A stretch of DNA of 64,000 bases from Afipia massiliensis. Its GTDB lineage: Bacteria > Pseudomonadota > Alphaproteobacteria > Rhizobiales > Xanthobacteraceae. The notes beneath the pieces are model-generated. The model did no database searches. It was given only the letters and a program-made list of their open reading frames with translations, and was not told where the DNA came from. Positions 43,532-51,437 of the stretch are shown one piece after another; position 1 is the first letter of the stretch; the number at the start of each line of letters is the position of its first letter. A program made the position numbers and the translations under genes. The stretch is from positions 2,729,501-2,793,500 of the forward strand of contig NZ_LBIA02000001.1 in NCBI RefSeq assembly GCF_001006325.2. Direction: 5' to 3'.

Positions 43532-44731
43532 ATGTCGAAATCGTTCAAGGCGTTTGGCCTTGCGGTGGGTGCGTTCGCGCTGACCCAGTCGCCGGCCTTC
43601 GCGCAGACCAAGGTGACCAACGAGGGCATCTCGCCGGCCGAGATCGTCATCGGCTCGCATCAGGATCTTTCGGGCCCCATCAAGGTCTGGGGCGTGCCGG
43701 TGTCAAACGGCATGAAGATGGCGGCCGATGAGATCAATGCCGCGGGCGGCATCAACGGCCGCAAGATCAAGCTGATCATCGAAGACAGCGGTTACGATCC
43801 GAAGCGCTCGGTGCTGGCCTCCCAGAAGTTGATCGAGAAGGACAAGATCTTCGCCATGGTCGGCCCGATGGGCTCGCCGACTGTGCTTGCCGCGCAGGAC
43901 ATCCTGTTCGACGCGGGCGTGCTGCAGCTCTTCCCGCTGACGGCGGCGGAGTTCACTTTCAAGTTCGATCCGGCGAAGCCGCAGGAGAGATTGAAGTTCA
44001 ACAACATCCTGCCCTACGTCGAAAGCACGCGGGCGGCGGTGAAATACATGATCGAGACCAAGAAGTTCACCAAGCCCTGCATCATGCATCAGGACGACGA
44101 GTACGGCAAAAGCGTGCTCGATGGCTTCACCCAGCAGGCCACCGCGATGAAGCTGACGCCGGCTTCGGTCACGAGCTACAAGCGTGGCGCATCCGATTTC
44201 AGCGCGCAGGTCGCCAAGATGAAATCCGACGGCTGCGATCTTGTTGTGCTCGGAACGGTGATCCGCGAAACCATCGGCGCGATGGGCGAAGCCAAGAAGC
44301 TCGGCTGGGATGTGACGTTCCTCGGCGCGACGCCGACCAACGTGCTCGAAGTGCCCGCGCTCGGCAAGGATATGGTTGAAGGGCTCTATGCGGCGTCCGG
44401 GTTCGAAATTCCCTATGAGGACACCGCAAAGGGCAAGGTGAAGGACTGGCTTGTGAACTACAAAAAGGCGTTCGGTTCCGACGCCAATACGCAGGCGATC
44501 ATCGGTTACAACGCGATGATGACCTTCGCCTACTACGCCAACAAGGCAGGCAAGGATCTAACCGGCGCCAAGATGCTGGCTTCGCTCGAGTCCGGTGACG
44601 TGTTCCAGGACATATTTAGTTCGCCGCCGACCAAATTCTCGAAAACGAACCACCTCGCCACCACGGTGACGCAGGTTCAGCAGGTCAAGGGCGGCCGCTG
44701 GGTTCTGGTGAAGGATGGCCTGATGTTCTGA
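43532..44731 (+). CDS. Periplasmic substrate-binding protein, LivK/HAAT family
   Basis: Type I binding protein of 399 residues. Signal peptide to about residue 25 (VGAFALTQSPAFAQ), then IVIGSHQDLSGPIKVWGVPVSNGMKMAADEINAAGGINGRKI, the classical opening of this family. It has a strong GAGAGGAG ribosome binding site and is followed by a strong terminator. It serves the LivHMGF-type importer 3 kb upstream. The ligand is probably an acid that is activated by the neighbouring synthetase. Confidence 0.93.
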   Translation: MSKSFKAFGLAVGAFALTQSPAFAQTKVTNEGISPAEIVIGSHQDLSGPIKVWGVPVSNGMKMAADEINAAGGINGRKIKLIIEDSGYDPKRSVLASQKLIEKDKIFAMVGPMGSPTVLAAQDILFDAGVLQLFPLTAAEFTFKFDPAKPQERLKFNNILPYVESTRAAVKYMIETKKFTKPCIMHQDDEYGKSVLDGFTQQATAMKLTPASVTSYKRGASDFSAQVAKMKSDGCDLVVLGTVIRETIGAMGEAKKLGWDVTFLGATPTNVLEVPALGKDMVEGLYAASGFEIPYEDTAKGKVKDWLVNYKKAFGSDANTQAIIGYNAMMTFAYYANKAGKDLTGAKMLASLESGDVFQDIFSSPPTKFSKTNHLATTVTQVQQVKGGRWVLVKDGLMF

Positions 44732-44750
44732 TCGTTTCGTTCTGAGCGAC

Positions 44751-44787
44751 ATCGCGTGCGCGGGTTGCCCGCGCACGCGATTTTCTT
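44751..44787 (+). terminator. Rho-independent terminator after the binding-protein gene
   Basis: Perfect 14-base GC-rich stem ATCGCGTGCGCGGG (44751-44764) / CCCGCGCACGCGAT (44768-44781) with a TTG loop, followed by TTTCTTT. It ends the Liv/synthetase transcription unit 20 bases after the stop codon. The kinase-like gene begins 36 bases later. Confidence 0.92.
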
Positions 44788-44823
44788 TACGGTCCGGCTC
44801 CCAACCGAGAGCCGACATTCCAG

Positions 44824-45816
44824 ATGAGCATTGAAAGTCCGGTCAAGGCCAGCGTCGCGCGCTGGTTTCCTGGAGCCACGGGTATCGATCGCCTGGCCCA
44901 GCTGTCCGGTGGCGCCAGCCAGGAAACCTGGTCGTTCGACGTCCTGCATCCATCCGGAAACATCGCCGTCATTCTGCGCCGCGCTCCGTCAGGCTATGGC
45001 GCTGCGCCGGGCCGCGCCGCCGGGCTTGAGGCCGAAGCCGTTCTCATGCAACAGGCCTATGAAGCGGGGATACCGTCGCCGCGCGTGCGTTATGTTCTGC
45101 GCGCTGAGGACGGGCTTGGCAGCGGCTTCATCATGGACCGTGTCGAGGGTGAGACCATTCCGCGCAAGATTCTGCGCGACGCGCAGTTTGCGCAGGCGCG
45201 CGGTGTGCTGGCGGGCCAGCTCGGCAAGGTGGCGGCTGGAATTCATGCGCTTGATACGACGCGTTTGCCGAAACTGCGGCTAATGACGGTTGCCGGCGAG
45301 ATCGACGATCTCGCAGCCGAACACAAATCGTTCGACTGGCCGCGGCCGGTGTTCGATCTGGCGCTGCGGTGGCTGCGCGACAACGCGCCCGCGCCGTCGG
45401 ATACGGTGACACTGGTTCACGGCGATTTCCGCCACGGCAATCTCATCATCGGCCCGGAAGGCGTTCGTGCCGTGCTCGACTGGGAGCTGGCGCACTTCGG
45501 CGACCCGATGGAAGACCTCGGCTGGATCTGCGTGAATTCGTGGCGGTTCGGCGAGATCGACAAGCCGGTCGGCGGGCTTGGATCGCGCGAGGATCTGTTT
45601 GCCGCTTACGAGTCTGCATCCGGCCGTCCGGTGGATGTTCCGCGTGTCATGTTCTGGGAGACGCTTGGCACGTTGCGGTGGGGCATCATGTGTTGCGGCA
45701 TGATGCAGCGGTTCCGCACCGGCCCGGATCATTCTATGGAGCGCGCGATGATCGGCCGCCGCGCCTCCGAAACCGAGATCGATCTTTTGCGGCTGCTGGC
45801 GCCGCGTCGCGCATAA
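44824..45816 (+). CDS. APH/ACAD10-like phosphotransferase (LvaA-type hydroxyacyl-CoA kinase candidate)
   Basis: Protein of 330 residues with the aminoglycoside-phosphotransferase fold. The catalytic loop LVHGDFRHGNLIIG has Asp201 and Asn206, and the metal-binding LDWELAHFGDPMEDLGW has Asp219. The N-terminal SGGASQETWSFDV nucleotide loop is the variant seen in ACAD10/11 kinase domains and in LvaA. In levulinate catabolism LvaA phosphorylates 4-hydroxyvaleryl-CoA. Here it is followed by a small DUF6285-type protein and, beyond an opposite-strand gene, an ACAD10/11-like dehydrogenase, the same three parts. I infer a 4-hydroxyacyl-CoA kinase rather than an antibiotic-resistance enzyme. Confidence 0.87.
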   Translation: MSIESPVKASVARWFPGATGIDRLAQLSGGASQETWSFDVLHPSGNIAVILRRAPSGYGAAPGRAAGLEAEAVLMQQAYEAGIPSPRVRYVLRAEDGLGSGFIMDRVEGETIPRKILRDAQFAQARGVLAGQLGKVAAGIHALDTTRLPKLRLMTVAGEIDDLAAEHKSFDWPRPVFDLALRWLRDNAPAPSDTVTLVHGDFRHGNLIIGPEGVRAVLDWELAHFGDPMEDLGWICVNSWRFGEIDKPVGGLGSREDLFAAYESASGRPVDVPRVMFWETLGTLRWGIMCCGMMQRFRTGPDHSMERAMIGRRASETEIDLLRLLAPRRA

Positions 45817-45840
45817 CGCCGATGACAAAGGACGCATAAG

Positions 45841-46215
45841 ATGCAGGATCAGCCCACGCCGGTCGAACTGATCAACGCGGTGGCGGAGTTTCTCCGCGCC
45901 GACGTCGCGCCGCAATTGTCCGGCCATGCCGCGTTCAAGCTGCGGGTGGGGCTCAACGCGCTCGATCTGGTGGTGCGGCAGCTTACGCATGAAGCGTCCG
46001 GCGATGCCGCCGAGGTCGAGCGGCTGTCAAAGCTGCTCGGTACGTCCGGCTCGCTGGAAGAACTCAACCGTCTGCTGTCCGCGCGCATTGCAAGCCGCGA
46101 GATGGGCTTCCAGACGCCGGGGCTCACCGACCACGTCTGGAAGACCACGATGGACAAGCTGGCCATCGACCAGCCGAATTATGCGTCCTATCGCCGCGAA
46201 CGGGACACGGGTTAG
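45841..46215 (+). CDS. Small DUF6285-type protein, LvaB-like partner
   Basis: Helical protein of 124 residues (TPVELINAVAEFLRADVAPQ, HAAFKLRVGLNALDLVVRQ, then EMGFQTPGLTDHVWKTTMDKLAIDQPNYASY). It has no known catalytic motif. Proteins of this size and pattern follow APH-type kinases in many proteobacteria; LvaB, which is needed for LvaA kinase activity, has the same position and size. I believe but cannot verify that LvaB belongs to the same family. It begins 24 bases after the kinase stop and is followed by a palindromic repeat. Confidence 0.78.
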   Translation: MQDQPTPVELINAVAEFLRADVAPQLSGHAAFKLRVGLNALDLVVRQLTHEASGDAAEVERLSKLLGTSGSLEELNRLLSARIASREMGFQTPGLTDHVWKTTMDKLAIDQPNYASYRRERDTG

Positions 46216-46241
46216 AGGGCGCTAAACGGGACGTTGTCATT

Positions 46242-46330
46242 CGTCATTGCGAGGAGCACTTGCGACGAAGCAATCCAGTTCTTCATAAACATCGGCAAGA
46301 CTGGATTGCTTCGCTTCGCTCGCAATGACG
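46242..46330. repeat. Palindromic intergenic repeat, copy 1
   Basis: Arms CGTCATTGCGAG...GAAGCAATCCAG (46242-46278) and CTGGATTGCTTCG...CGCAATGACG (46301-46330) form a long hairpin. The left arm has a seven-base insertion relative to the second copy at 60769-60849. It lies between convergent genes. Such elements are common in Bradyrhizobium relatives and may work as a bidirectional terminator or mRNA stabiliser. Confidence 0.88.
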
Positions 46331-46367
46331 TGAGGCGAATGGCCCTGAATTCATTGCGGTTCGCGTA

Positions 46368-47147
46368 TCACTTGCCCTTCCACTGCGGCGGGCGCTTTTC
46401 CGCGAACGCCTTGGGGCCTTCGATGTAATCCTCGGACGCAGCCAGAGCCTTGACGGCCGGATAGTCGAACTGTTCGGCGAGGGCCTGCTCCAGCGACACA
46501 CCGAGGCCGCGATGCATGGCCTGCTTCGATGCGCGGATCGACATCGGGCCGTTCTGCAGGATGAGGTTGGCCCAGCGCTCGGCGCCGGCCAGAGCCTCAC
46601 CCTTCGGAACGACTTCGTTGACGAAGCCAAGCTCAAGGCCTTCGCGCGCCGGAACGTGGCGCCCGGTCAGGATCATGCCCATGGCGCGCTTGAGGCCGAT
46701 CAGGCGCGGAAGGCGGTGCAACCCGCCGGCGAGGGCGGCGAGGCCGACACGCGGTTCCGGCAGGGCGAAGGTGGCGTTTTCCGACGCGATGATCAGGTCG
46801 CACGCCAGCGCAATCTCGAAACCGCCGCCCATCGCGACGCCGTTGACGGCGGCGATGATCGGTTTGTCGCAATCGAAGCGGTGGGTCAGTCCGGCGAAGC
46901 CGCTGGTATCCCAGCCGCGCTGGCCGCCCTGGGCCTGCCACTTCAGATCGTTGCCCGCGGAAAACGCCCGGTCACCTGCGCCCGTCACAATCGCGATCCA
47001 TTGATCCGGGTCCTTGTTGAACTCGTCGAAAACGCGATGCATTTCAAAGTGCATCGGGGAATGCACGGCGTTCATCACTTCGGGACGATTGAGCGTGACG
47101 ATGGTCAGTGGACCTTTGCGGTCCACCTTGGCGAATTCATAGGCCAT
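46368..47147 (-). CDS. Enoyl-CoA hydratase with canonical catalytic glutamates
   Basis: Crotonase-fold protein of 259 residues starting at ATG 47147 (AAGGAAATCGCTC upstream); the longer frame adds ten unsupported residues. Both hydratase glutamates are present: MGGGFEIALACD and FALPEPRVGLAALAGG. The oxyanion loop reads GDRAFSAGNDLKW. The ALAGGLHRLPRLIG segment is typical of carnitinyl-CoA dehydratase and feruloyl-like hydratases. It is divergent from the acyl-CoA dehydrogenase at 47352 across a 204-base promoter region and is probably part of the same pathway. Confidence 0.9.
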   Translation of the reverse strand: MAYEFAKVDRKGPLTIVTLNRPEVMNAVHSPMHFEMHRVFDEFNKDPDQWIAIVTGAGDRAFSAGNDLKWQAQGGQRGWDTSGFAGLTHRFDCDKPIIAAVNGVAMGGGFEIALACDLIIASENATFALPEPRVGLAALAGGLHRLPRLIGLKRAMGMILTGRHVPAREGLELGFVNEVVPKGEALAGAERWANLILQNGPMSIRASKQAMHRGLGVSLEQALAEQFDYPAVKALAASEDYIEGPKAFAEKRPPQWKGK

Positions 47148-47351
47148 GAGCGATTTCCTTACGCTGCGTTGCAACACTTGAGCGATGTTGTCGTGCCCTA
47201 AATAGACAGCAAAGAACCCGCTTCACAAATTAATTAAGCGCTTGACTAACGCCCTCAGCCTTACCTTAATTCCCACCCATCGTCGGCTCTTGCGAGCACC
47301 GCGGCGAAAACAAGAAACAAAGTCCGGGGATGGACGTCTGGGAGTCGCGCG

Positions 47352-48647
47352 TTGGATTTTTCGCTGCCTGACGATTTGACCGCTTACCTGTCGGAACTCG
47401 ATCGCTTCATCGATCAGAAGATCAAGCCACTCGAGCAGCGCGACGACAACATCCGCTTCTTCGATCATCGCCGCGAGTGGGCGCGAACGGATTTCGACAG
47501 GGGCGGCCTGCCGCGCCACGAATGGGAAGACCTGCTGCGTCAGGCGAAAAACCTTGCCGACGAAGCCGGGCATCTGCGCTTTGCGATTCCTAAGCGCTAC
47601 GGCGGCAAGGACGGTTCGAATCTCTGGATGGCGGTGATCCGCGAGCATTTCGCCGCCAAGGGTCTCGGCCTGCACAACGATCTGCAGAACGAGCATTCCA
47701 TCGTTGGAAACTTCCCGCTGGTCACCATGCTGGATCGCTACGGCCGCGACGACCAGAAAGCGATGATCGAAGGCTCGCTCACCGGAAAATACCGCATCAC
47801 GTTTGGTCTCACGGAGCCTGATCACGGCTCGGACGCCACCCACATGGAAACGCGCGCGGTTCAGGCCACGCGTGACGGTGTGAGCGGGTGGGTCATCAAC
47901 GGCGAGAAGATGTGGACGACCGGCATGCATGTCGCGACCCACTGCGCGACGTTCGCACGGACATCGGGCAACGACGGCGATGCGCGGGGCATCACGTGCT
48001 TTCTGGTGCCGGCGGATGCGAAGGGCGTGAAGGTCGAGGAATATCTCTGGACCTTCAACATGCCTACCGATCATCCGCGCGTCAGCTTCACCGATGTGTT
48101 CGTGCCGGACGACGCGCTGTTTGGCGAGGTCGGCCGCGGCCTGTCGCTGGCGCAGTGCTTCGTGCATGAGAATCGGATTCGTCAGGCGGCCAGTTCGCTC
48201 GGAGCTGCCGTGTACTGCATCAATGAGAGCGTGCACTACGCGCGGGAGCGCAAGCCGTTCGGTCATGCGCTCGCTGAGAACCAGGCGATCCAGTGGCCGC
48301 TGGTGGAGCTTGCGACGCAGGCCGAGATGCTGCGGCTCCTGATCCGGAAGACGGCGTGGGAAATGGATCGCATGACCCAGCCCGAGGTTGAGCAGCGGCT
48401 CTCCGACAAGGTGTCGATGTGCAATTTCTGGGCGAACCGGCTGTGCTGCGAAGCGGCCGATCGCGCGATGCAGGTGCATGGCGGCATGGGCTACTCGCGA
48501 CACAAGCCGTTCGAGCACATCTATCGCCATCACCGGCGCTATCGCATCACCGAGGGCAGCGAGGAAATCCAGAAGCGCAAGGTCGCTGGGTTCCTGTTCG
48601 GCTACATGGGTGCGGGAAAATTCGAGACGACGGAGAAGAGCCGCTAA
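47352..48647 (+). CDS. ACAD10/11-like acyl-CoA dehydrogenase (LvaC-type candidate)
   Basis: FAD-dependent dehydrogenase family protein of 431 residues, longer than standard enzymes, as in ACAD10/ACAD11 and LvaC. The N-terminal part has an unusual FFDHRREWARTDFDRGGLPR segment; the FAD loop is FGLTEPDHGSDATHMET (Glu-Pro-Asp-His form typical of this group) and the C-terminal segment YRITEGSEEIQKRKV keeps a glutamate at the catalytic position. The start is TTG 47352, giving LDFSLPDD. In the Lva pathway this enzyme removes the phosphate of a 4-phosphoacyl-CoA and yields an enoyl-CoA. Two candidate partners, a kinase and small protein, lie 1.1-2.5 kb upstream. Confidence 0.88.
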   Translation: MDFSLPDDLTAYLSELDRFIDQKIKPLEQRDDNIRFFDHRREWARTDFDRGGLPRHEWEDLLRQAKNLADEAGHLRFAIPKRYGGKDGSNLWMAVIREHFAAKGLGLHNDLQNEHSIVGNFPLVTMLDRYGRDDQKAMIEGSLTGKYRITFGLTEPDHGSDATHMETRAVQATRDGVSGWVINGEKMWTTGMHVATHCATFARTSGNDGDARGITCFLVPADAKGVKVEEYLWTFNMPTDHPRVSFTDVFVPDDALFGEVGRGLSLAQCFVHENRIRQAASSLGAAVYCINESVHYARERKPFGHALAENQAIQWPLVELATQAEMLRLLIRKTAWEMDRMTQPEVEQRLSDKVSMCNFWANRLCCEAADRAMQVHGGMGYSRHKPFEHIYRHHRRYRITEGSEEIQKRKVAGFLFGYMGAGKFETTEKSR

Positions 48648-48705
48648 TTCAAGTTTCACAAGAGGCGAACAATCGTCCGTGGAAAAAATGTTTCTGGAGG
48701 AAACG

Positions 48706-49521
48706 ATGCCCAGGTGTACGTCCGGCCGGTCCGACCGGTTCATGCTGATCAGTTCGGAGCGGGTGTTCTACGCCGGTCTGCATGGCAAGCCATCGGTGCG
48801 CACGCTCGGCGCGCTCGCGGTTTGCGTACCGCTGCATGGCACAGCGCGTCTCGAAATCGAAGGTCAGCCGCCGCGCGTTAGCGAAATCCTCGCCGTCCCG
48901 GCTTACCTGCCGCACAAGATCACGTCAGAGTCCCGCGAAATTCTCGGACTTCTGATTGAGCCCGAGTCGGTCTGCGACGAAGATCTCGCGGAGATTCTTC
49001 GCCAGTGCGACGATCCGGCGGCAGCAAGTCATCTCGCGGCCCGATTTCGCGAAATCTATGCGACCATGGCGCTCAGCGGCACGAGCGGTTTCACGTCGGC
49101 CGATTTCGACCAGATCTTTCTCCAGCGCCGCCTGAAGCAGCGGGAACTGGATGCGCGTATCTCCACGGTCGTGTCGCGGTTTCAGGCCAAGCCGTCCAGC
49201 AGTATTTCGGGTGACGATTGCGCCAGCGGCGTCAAGCTGTCGCTGTCGCGCTTCCTGCATCTGTTCAAGGACGAGACCAGCATGAACTTCAAGACCTTCC
49301 GCGCCTGGAAGCGGGCGCGGAATATCTTGCATCATGTCAACGTCGAGCGAAATCTCGCGCATTTTGCACTCGATGCCGGCTATCCCGATTCGACGCATTT
49401 CAGCCACTCGCTGCGCCGCATTTATGGACTGCAACCGAGTGCGCTGTTTTCCGGCTCGCGCCGCCTGCAGATCATCAACGGCAAGGATGTTGCGAGTGAC
49501 GTGACCGCAATCCGGGCTTAG
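48706..49521 (+). CDS. AraC-family transcriptional regulator
   Basis: Regulator of 271 residues from ATG 48706, chosen because GGAGG sits five bases upstream; an ATG at 48688 is possible. The N-terminal cupin-like half contains VCVPLHGTARLEIEGQPPRVSEILAVPAYLPHKI, and the C-terminal DNA-binding half contains VKLSLSRFLHLFKDETSMNFKTFRAW and the second helix-turn-helix AHFALDAGYPDSTHFSHSLRRIYG. It is 58 bases after the ACAD gene and probably controls it. It converges with the GST gene with a four-base overlap. Confidence 0.9.
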   Translation: MPRCTSGRSDRFMLISSERVFYAGLHGKPSVRTLGALAVCVPLHGTARLEIEGQPPRVSEILAVPAYLPHKITSESREILGLLIEPESVCDEDLAEILRQCDDPAAASHLAARFREIYATMALSGTSGFTSADFDQIFLQRRLKQRELDARISTVVSRFQAKPSSSISGDDCASGVKLSLSRFLHLFKDETSMNFKTFRAWKRARNILHHVNVERNLAHFALDAGYPDSTHFSHSLRRIYGLQPSALFSGSRRLQIINGKDVASDVTAIRA

Positions 49522-50180
49522 GTTGCCGCCGGGACGCGTGGCGCGACGCCTTGTTCGGCGCCGGCTTTGTCCTGCGCCGCGATCGCCTTGCGGAATCCCT
49601 CGCGCTGCTTGAGCCGCTCCCAATAGGCCGCGACCGCCGGTGTGAACTGCGCGGACAGTCCGTTGGACTGGGCGAACATTAGCGCGTATCCGACTGAGAT
49701 GTCCGCGGCGGTGAAGCGGCCCGCGCAAACTGTCTCCGATTCGGACACCGCGGTTTCGAGCGAGCGAAGCCGCGCCAGAAACCAGCGCGCGTAGTCGGTG
49801 GCAGCCTGCGGATTCCTGCGTTCCTCCGGCTCAAGCTGCGCGTAGCGGAAATAGATGGTCTGCGGGAACGTCAGCGTCGCTTCGCCGAAGAACAGCCAGT
49901 TCAGATAAGACCCATAGGCGGGTTCATCGACAGTGACGTTGAGGGGCGTGGGGCCGTACTTCGTCACGAGATAGTGGCAGATCGCGGAAGACTCGGTCAT
50001 CCGGGTCTCGCCGTCGATCAGCAGTGGAATGGTCCCGAGCGGATTCAACTCGAGATACTCGCGCTTCAGAAACCGCGGTGGAAACGGCAACATTTTCAGG
50101 TCGTAGGGAATACCGACTTCTTCCAGCGTCCAGAGCGGACGGAAGGAGCGCGCGCTGGCGCAGTGAAAAAGCGTGAGCAT
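49518..50180 (-). CDS. Glutathione S-transferase family protein
   Basis: Protein of 220 residues from ATG 50180. The N-terminal thioredoxin-like domain reads MLTLFHCASARSFRPLWTLEEVG, with the glutathione-binding IPLLIDGETRMTESSAICHYL (cis-proline and the ESxAI motif). The alpha-helical C-terminal domain follows (FTAADISVGYALMFAQ). The upstream open frame adds 25 residues without family match. It lies downstream of the acyl-CoA dehydrogenase gene on the same strand with an 81-base gap. It might detoxify an electrophilic intermediate; the specific reaction is unknown. Confidence 0.9.
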   Translation of the reverse strand: MLTLFHCASARSFRPLWTLEEVGIPYDLKMLPFPPRFLKREYLELNPLGTIPLLIDGETRMTESSAICHYLVTKYGPTPLNVTVDEPAYGSYLNWLFFGEATLTFPQTIYFRYAQLEPEERRNPQAATDYARWFLARLRSLETAVSESETVCAGRFTAADISVGYALMFAQSNGLSAQFTPAVAAYWERLKQREGFRKAIAAQDKAGAEQGVAPRVPAAT

Positions 50181-50261
50181 ATCGATGTTTCCCTGGTTCC
50201 CGGCGTTATACAGCGCGGATCGTAGGTTCACGCAAGCGCTTACTGTTCCGGACAACCCTTA

Positions 50262-51410
50262 CTACTCCGGAAGTGTACCCATGTACTTGCACAGCACGCT
50301 CAGCATCACCTCGTCCGCGCCGCCGCCGATCGAGGTCAGCCGCCGGTCGCGATAGGCGCGGCTGACGCGGGTCTCGTTCATGAAACCCATGCCGCCCCAG
50401 TATTGCAGGCAGGCGTCGGGAATCTCCCGGCCCAGGCGGCCGGCTTTGAGTTTCCCCATCGTCGCCAGCGGGGTCACGTCGTTCCCGTTGATGTATTCCT
50501 CGCAGGCCCGATAGAGCAGGGAGCGCAACAGCTCGATCTCGGTTTTCAGTTCGGCAAGACGGAAATGGATCACCTGATTGTCGAGCAGGGGCTTGCCGAA
50601 CGCCTTGCGGGCGCGGGTATACTCGATGGTCTCGTCGATGGTCTTTTCGTGTGATTTCAGGCACGCCGCCACCGCCCACAGCCGCTCTTCCTGGAATTGC
50701 AGCATCTGGTAGGTGAAGCCCTTGCCTTCCTCGCCGATGCGGTTGCGCTTGGGCACGCGCACGTCGGTGAACTTGATTTCCGCCGTATCCGAGCAATGCA
50801 TGCCGAGCTTGTCGAGCTTGCGCAGAACCTCCACGCCCTTGGTTTTCATCGGCAGGCAGATCAGCGACTTGTTACGATGGACTGGGCCTTCGCCAGTATT
50901 GGCGAGCAGGCACATCCAGTCGGCCTGTGTCCCGTTGGTGATCCACATCTTGCCGCCGTTGATAATGTAGTCGTCGCCGTCGGAGCGGGCGGTGGTCTTG
51001 ATCGAGGCGACGTCCGATCCGGCACCCGGTTCGGAGACGCCGATGCAGGCAACGTAATCTCCAGCAATTGAGGGCGCGAGAAACTCGCGCTTCATCTCGT
51101 CCGACCCGAAGCGCGCCAGCGCCGGCGTCGCCATGTCAGTCTGCACGCCGATCGACATGCCGACGCCGCCCGCGTTGATGGCGCCCAATTCTTCGGCCAT
51201 CACCATCCCGTAGCTGTAGTCGAGGCCCGCGCCGCCGTATTCAACGGGCTTGCACAGGCCGAGCAGGCCGAGGTCGCCCATCTTCTTGAACACCTGATGC
51301 GCCGGATAGATTGTGTCGCGCTCCCATTCATCGACGAACGGATTGATCTCGTTCTTGATGAACTGCTGCATGGTGCGGCGGATGGCGTCGTGTTCCTGCG
51401 TGAACTGCAT
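50262..51410 (-). CDS. Acyl-CoA dehydrogenase, citronellyl-CoA dehydrogenase (AtuD)-like
   Basis: Dehydrogenase of 382 residues with FAD loop GVSEPGAGSDVASI, GGKMWITNGTQADWM and C-terminal YWGGMGFMNETRVSRAYRDRRLTSIGGGADEVML. The IGGGADEV ending, in place of YEGxxEIQ, is typical of the AtuD/LiuA-like group acting on branched chains. It is co-directional with the next dehydrogenase 27 bases upstream. With the divergent carboxylase genes it forms a set like those for terpenoid acids or leucine. The substrate assignment is inference. Confidence 0.9.
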   Translation of the reverse strand: MQFTQEHDAIRRTMQQFIKNEINPFVDEWERDTIYPAHQVFKKMGDLGLLGLCKPVEYGGAGLDYSYGMVMAEELGAINAGGVGMSIGVQTDMATPALARFGSDEMKREFLAPSIAGDYVACIGVSEPGAGSDVASIKTTARSDGDDYIINGGKMWITNGTQADWMCLLANTGEGPVHRNKSLICLPMKTKGVEVLRKLDKLGMHCSDTAEIKFTDVRVPKRNRIGEEGKGFTYQMLQFQEERLWAVAACLKSHEKTIDETIEYTRARKAFGKPLLDNQVIHFRLAELKTEIELLRSLLYRACEEYINGNDVTPLATMGKLKAGRLGREIPDACLQYWGGMGFMNETRVSRAYRDRRLTSIGGGADEVMLSVLCKYMGTLPE

Positions 51411-51437
51411 TTCGTTTCCTGATGTTTTCTTATGTGC

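Noticed and set aside
44824-45816. Aminoglycoside phosphotransferase as an antibiotic-resistance gene
   Set aside because: The N-terminal nucleotide loop and the neighbouring small protein and ACAD10/11-like gene fit an acyl-CoA-linked kinase instead.
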